Position numbers and translations under genes: made by a program. Shown here piece after piece: positions 51,801 to 58,603 of a stretch of 64,000 nt of DNA (its first letter is position 1; every line of letters begins with the position of its first letter). Below the pieces are notes generated by a model. The model did no database searches. It was not told where the DNA came from and was given only the letters and a program-made list of their open reading frames with translations. Source of the stretch: Oasisia sp. SBJ-2009 (taxonomy: Eukaryota; Annelida; Polychaeta; Sabellida; Siboglinidae); the NCBI GenBank assembly GCA_964017155.1, contig OZ024857.1:20217404-20281403 (forward strand), in the 5' to 3' direction.

Positions 51801-54800
51801 AGATTACGCTGTCCTTCTCTTCAGCAGACCGTGCAATCATCCTCGCCGAATCATGCCCAAATGCAGCCCCGACCTTACAGTGGACGTTGTTTCCAGGAAC
51901 GAACACCAAAGAAGTCATTTGTTCTTGTACACGGACAACCTGGTTAACATTTCCCCTTCCTTGCACACTACATCAACTGCCTATCAATTACCACACATCA
52001 CCGAACACTGACACAGCAAACTAATCCATTTTTCATAGCCCACCGATGGCTTCAAGGAATAACAACAGGCAGAACCGCAAAAATAAAACTCCTGTCTGTC
52101 TGCAGCTTTTTACGAGCGCCTGTATCGCTTGACGGCCAACTTTGACGGCCAACGATTCCGAAAACGTCTGCTGACTTGCTTCTGTGGATTCCGAGCAATC
52201 AACACCAGTGGTTTTTGGCAGAGATGACAGAAAAAGATAGACGAACCTGAATCAGCAGCTGACGGACTCGAAGAATGTGTCAGCTAATCAGATATCTACT
52301 TTGCGTCAGTCGGGATCTCACAATACGGTTCAAGACTCTGGAGCATTTTACTTGTACCCACTGTCTGATTGCAGTATCCCCATGCCGTTACATATGAAAG
52401 CGATGCATCATTCTAGACAGCTAACCCCAGCCAGCTAATACGCAATATACCACAAGCGTGCGACCTGCCTATTGATGGGGCAGCTATATGTGTACAGCAC
52501 AGACGGTGTTATGGTTATATCTGGGTTAAGCCGTGTAGAACCACCTGTTTTGGGTTCCGGATTTAGGGTCCACCACAGTGATCATTCCTTCAACCACACA
52601 CACACACACTTATTGCATAGACCCAACAGACGGCAAATCAACATGCCTTACAATTATGTACATGATCTGTCAGGGGACATAAGCATCTGAACATAATTGT
52701 TTTTATTTTCCATTTTTTTTCAGATTTTATGTAAGCCTTGTACTGTTGTACAAGAACACTGTTACTGTAAAAATGTGTTAAATGGTCAGATGATGAATAG
52801 TGCCCAATGAAATTTTTCAATTGTTCAAATATGTATTATATGACATTATATATGTAATGTTTTACACAGTTCAGAAATATACAATCTAACAATGGCATTC
52901 TACATCTACAAACACACTACAATGGAGGGCTGCCACAATGAATGTCACAAACACCAAAATGAGACCTACCATAACAAATGTCACAACACACTACAATGAG
53001 ACCTACCACAACGAATGTCACAAACACCACAATGAGACCAACTACAACGAATGTCACAAAATCTACAATGAGACCTACCACAAAGACACCTACCACAACG
53101 AATGTCACAAACACACTACAAAGACACCCACCACAACGAATGTCACAAACACACTACAAAGAGACCCACCACAACGAATGTCACAAACATACCACAAAGA
53201 CACCTACCACAACGAATGTCACAAACACACTACAAAGAGACCTACCACAATAAATGTCACAAACATACCACAAAGAGGCCTACCACAAAAATGTCACAAA
53301 CACCACAATGGGACCTACCACAACAAATGTCACAAACACCACAATGAGGCCCACCATAACAAATGTCACACACACACCACAATGTCAAAAACACATCACA
53401 ATGAAACCAACACAATGAATGTCACAGACACATCACAATGACACCTACTATAAAAAAATGTCACAAATACACACACCACTGTCACAACGAATGTCTCTCA
53501 CACACATGACCAGCTCCAATGCTCTGTCAAAACACATGTACAACTGTCACAAAACACCACGCGTGAACACACCAGTGTGAAAACCCATCACTCGCATCCC
53601 CATGGAACAACTCAAGTCCGCGTGACATTCCGGCTGTGAACTCTGGCCGGAATGCTACCTGGAGTCAGAGCAACGGGGCACGCACTCACAGACACACACG
53701 GTTACACCATATCTAATCAATCAGCCGAAATAACTGCTGAACACTAGGCAAGGCAAGCAAACCACGATGACAACGAACAAACAAACGACGAAGCGAAACA
53801 AGTCGGGTGCAACACACAGGAGAGAGCCAAACGCTTTGAGAAGCCAGCAGGAGCGGGTGCATGCACTTACAGACAGGAGTCTACGAGCGCCGATCCGCTG
53901 ACTTTGCTATCTGTATCGCTCTCCTCCTCGTCTATCTGAGCACTGCGGGGCGGGGGACGCCAGTGGAACGACTCGTCAGTGCTACTGATACTGTTCATGC
54001 TGGCAGTCTCACTGCCCAGCTTACACTGCAAGCAACAACAACACACACACTCACAACAACAACACCAACATGCGACATGACACACCGCCGTGCTGGTGAC
54101 ACTGTAAGCGACAACACAAACACTCACAACAGCATGCAATGTTCATATTCACGACGTGTTGCTGAGATTACACACCAAGCAACAACAACATGCAACAACA
54201 CTGGCGTGCAACACAACATGCAACAACACAGACACGACAATACCAGCGTGCAACAACACTCACACAGAAAACACCAACATGCTGGCAGGCAACTCAAAAT
54301 GCACTGTCCAGTTCCTCAACATGGTGCAGGGAAACATACACTTCAACTATATATTTACTCCACAAACCCTTCGCAAGTGACTGATAAATGTAAACTCGGA
54401 CATGAAAATTATCAAATGAATATAATCATGCTTCATGCACACTAAAACTGATAAATGATGATTCTACATGGGTGTGACAAATCTTACGGTTTCATGACCA
54501 TTTCTTAAACCAACAGTATTTCTTCCTCATAATGTTCTTGATGGTAGAATAAATGTACTGAATGTATGCAGTCATTCCCCAGTTCCCAACAACTTGCATA
54601 TTGAACCTGCTTGCAACTTGTATGTAACTGTTCAAATTGAGTACAAGTTTTACAGAAGGTAACAACCCGCTATCGGAGGCAGTGTGAGGGCAAGCTGTGC
54701 ATGTGCCTGGAATTACTCTTGAAACGGGACACGTGTGATTACTTGCCAAAATCAAGACTGGCTACAGCAGTAGGTTGGATAAAAACAGCTGATTCAAAAT

Positions 54801-57800
54801 AGATGGAACCATTGTACTTCCAAGATTACGGCTAACTGAAGAAACAACGTCACTTCATAAATGTTCAACCGAAAAGAAACAGATGTCACCAGCAATTAAC
54901 CATGAACATATTATGCCAATGTTGTGGCTATGTTTACAAGCACATCATAAGAACACCAGCTGTCATCATGTAGTAAGTAACATGGACAGGATGTCAACAT
55001 GTAGCAATCACAAACTTATTACCATTCTTACGCAACCATACATGTGTCATGTGACCATCACCAACAGCCAATCAGACACCAGCTGTGTTACATCAGGCAA
55101 TCAACACCGTCACAAGGTAATGTAAGAGACAAGAGGAGCTGCAGCAATGCTAAAGAGATCACAGGAATGTGATTAATCACGCTGATCACACAAACAGCAA
55201 GCATGGATGTGACAGGCAGACGCTGTGATGTGATTGTCTAGGTTATGATGCAATGCAACTGCGGGTTAGATCATAATTGGCCGACATTCTAACTTAATAA
55301 CAATTCAGTGTTTTCTCACACCAAGAAATCGCTCCATTGCCATTCCTCTAGCGGGTTGCTTCACTAAAAAGTGAGCAATAATGCAATACCCAGTCCTCAG
55401 GACCTCAAAGTGCTTTACACTTTACTTCCCTAGCTGACCTGTTCAATCAAACACTATCTCAACTTCTCTGGCAGTGGGAAGCATCCAGCCACAACGCAAT
55501 TAATGTACAAAGGCTGCTCCTACACATATCAACCACAGTCTACATCCAGACACTCATTTATCCAGCTGAGTGAATCGGAGCATTGTAGAGTGAAAAAACC
55601 AGCCCAAGTTTTCAACCAGCAGCACAGGATTCAAACCCAGGTTCTCTTAGCCAAGAGTCCCAAGCTCTACCCTTGAACCATTGCTCTCTAAGATGTTTCA
55701 TGGCCATGGTACAGTTACTGCTTCAGATGCCAAAACAAAACAGTGACTTAGCACTATTAACTTTCCAGGCGGTCTAAGGCAGTCTCTGGCTGCAGCACAA
55801 CTCTGGTGGAGTTGACTGGCATCACAGCTATCTGACTTACAGCAATGCTACATTTAACACATTCTGCCACCTCGTAGCACAGAGGCCATGTGTAAAAGTC
55901 TGGAGAATCTTGTGTTTTGTTAGCATTCTTCTCCCAGTAAATCATTCAGGCTTCTGGAGTTTACAGAATGAGCTCAGTGAGTCTGTGACAGGTTCCTCCA
56001 TTTCCCTGTTTGGGATTTGTTACTTCTTATGGTACAAGTAGCAGAAGGACCAAGGAATCATTGTAGGGTGACTGAAATAGTCAAACTTTCCATATGGCCA
56101 CTGAACCAGAACCAAACCACCATCTAGCTGGCAACAGGATTCAAATCTTGGTTCCTCTGAATGGCAGTCCAACACTCTGCCCACTGCACATAAATGTATA
56201 CTAGTATCAGGAAACTAATTGATTAAACTGGTAATAATAAGAACTTAACACATTTCAGTTTACAATCTCTACATGTAAACAATACTTAGTGAAATATGGA
56301 CACTTATTTTTTTTTTTTATTAATTTAGATTTTAGATTTAAAATTTTGATTTGTGAAGTCCATTGCATAAAGCAAATACCATAAAAATAAGTCACTGTCA
56401 AGTCAAATTGTTTCCGTTTAAATGCACACTCAGTTACTTTACTAAATTGTTAAGTATACCAGGGTAGTTGGTGAATGTAACTCCAACTCTATCAGTTAAA
56501 TTGGTCCATAGTACATCCAGGAATAGCTATAGGAAAACATTGCCCATCAAAAATTAATGGCCTGTGAACGAACTTCTGAAAGTTTGAACATGTACACAGA
56601 ACTACTGGTATACATCAGATTATATATCAGTTGATCTTTGCGTGTCATTGTCAGATACCATCACAGAAAACTGATCTCATCCTTCAAAGACAATGTCAGT
56701 GTGTTCCTGTCTACACAAGTAGCTGTAGGGTAAGTATAAACTAGACACCGGACAGTATTAAACAATGTAAAAGCACACTGAACTAGACCCCACCCAGAGC
56801 AATGACATGATCTAAAGAGTAGAATACCCGGGTAATCACTCAGTCCACTATCATCAGTACGAGGCTGTCCAGTCTCGAGTATTAACAAGTCATTTATGTG
56901 ATGGTCGTTAATTCATAGGGGATAGGTCAGACACGTCAACATCAAGGTTTTCACTGATCAATTTGTCTCATTTTTTCTTGCTTTCTTAGCCACAGCTGGT
57001 GTCTAGGAGGTTAGTCTTGACACTGGTTCTGCTTTGAAATCCAACCTTAACACATTTCAATGTTTCCCCTGGTGTAAACCTATTGCATTGAAGTCCAAAC
57101 AAGCTATCCATTGATAACTAAATTTTATTTATAAGCCACATCAACCTGGTTACATAACTGGTCATGAAATGATCAAGCAGAACTTATTATTATGTTGCTG
57201 CTGATAGATCAGTAGACAGTTTGTAAAATGTCCAATAAATTAGTCTATTTTGTCACTAAGGCTTTAAAAGGATGGGTCTTTGGTGTTACCGGAATGAAAT
57301 GATCAAGCAGAACTTCTCATGTTGCTGCTGATAAATCAGTAGACAGTTTGTAAAATGTCCAATAAATTAGTCACTAAGTCTTTAAAAGCGTGGGTCTTTA
57401 GTGTTACTGGAATGAAACTCTGACGGTGCCCTTGTTTTGGTTAGTCTCTGCTGCATCGATGCCTCTACTTAACCGACTCGTTGTGGAAGTGAATAACTTA
57501 TGATGCCCGCCTCGCAAACCATAAACAATGATCTATCGGGCACCGCAGGGAAATACTTGTCCTTTCCACTTTCGCCTGATCAGACAGCGTTGAGATGAGA
57601 GAAGTAAGATGAAAGACCTTCGTCAACTGTGAAATAGCCACTGACAAGTAACACCAATGAACACGTCGTCCAGTCTGGCAGACAATTAGGGTAATTGTTG
57701 CTTCTAAAAAGCTGTCTTGAAGGTATTAAAATATCCTTGTCAGCCCATAGAATAGACACAAGAGAATTTTGAATTCTAATGAATTTCAAAACATCTGAAA

Positions 57801-58548
57801 GGTTTAAAGTGAGGACGTCTGCTCCTAGGTTTTATTTGTTATTTAATATTGTGTTCTTATGACTACAACTTGCATGTTGAAGGTTCACTATCTGCCAGTT
57901 TGAGTTCAGTTATTTTTAAAAACTCGTAACAATGTTCAGAATTTGAAAGATTCTGCCTGAAAAACATAAAAATTGTAAACAAAACATCTAGTTTAAAAAC
58001 AATTTGACGGTCAATAATGCCGTGGTGGCAGAAGTGAACCGCAATATCCATTGATGGTTATCTCGCTCATGTTCGAGACAGCATAGTTCCCATTATAAAG
58101 TACTGCTTGGCCAATTCTTGGCAGAGGAGCTGGCTCCCTCCCTTTAAGTTATATGAAAACCTACTACATTCCACTTAAACCTAATGTATAATACTGTGTA
58201 TGGTGTTTGTGTTCTGAACTTTAAGCCAACCACATTTCAGTTTGTCCTGAAGGGTTATGTTCCTACCCTTATGCCACTAGCCATTTTAATAATGTCAACA
58301 GTGATTTGGTTGTCCTTGCGTAGTACTATGGGCAGGTGTTTGTTGTTGACGTGAAGAAAGATAACAATGGCATGTGAGAATGTCCTGATAACTACTCGTG
58401 AACAATCATCTGGTGCAACCAGATTACACACACAAACTGGATGGGTGAATGTGGGTTTCTGGGTCTAAATATGGAAACATGTTTAGATAGAGGATTATTA
58501 ATACTACCATCACGTTGCAACAGAGCAATTTAATTTTACAAAACTGAC

Positions 58549-58603
<55 letters not shown>

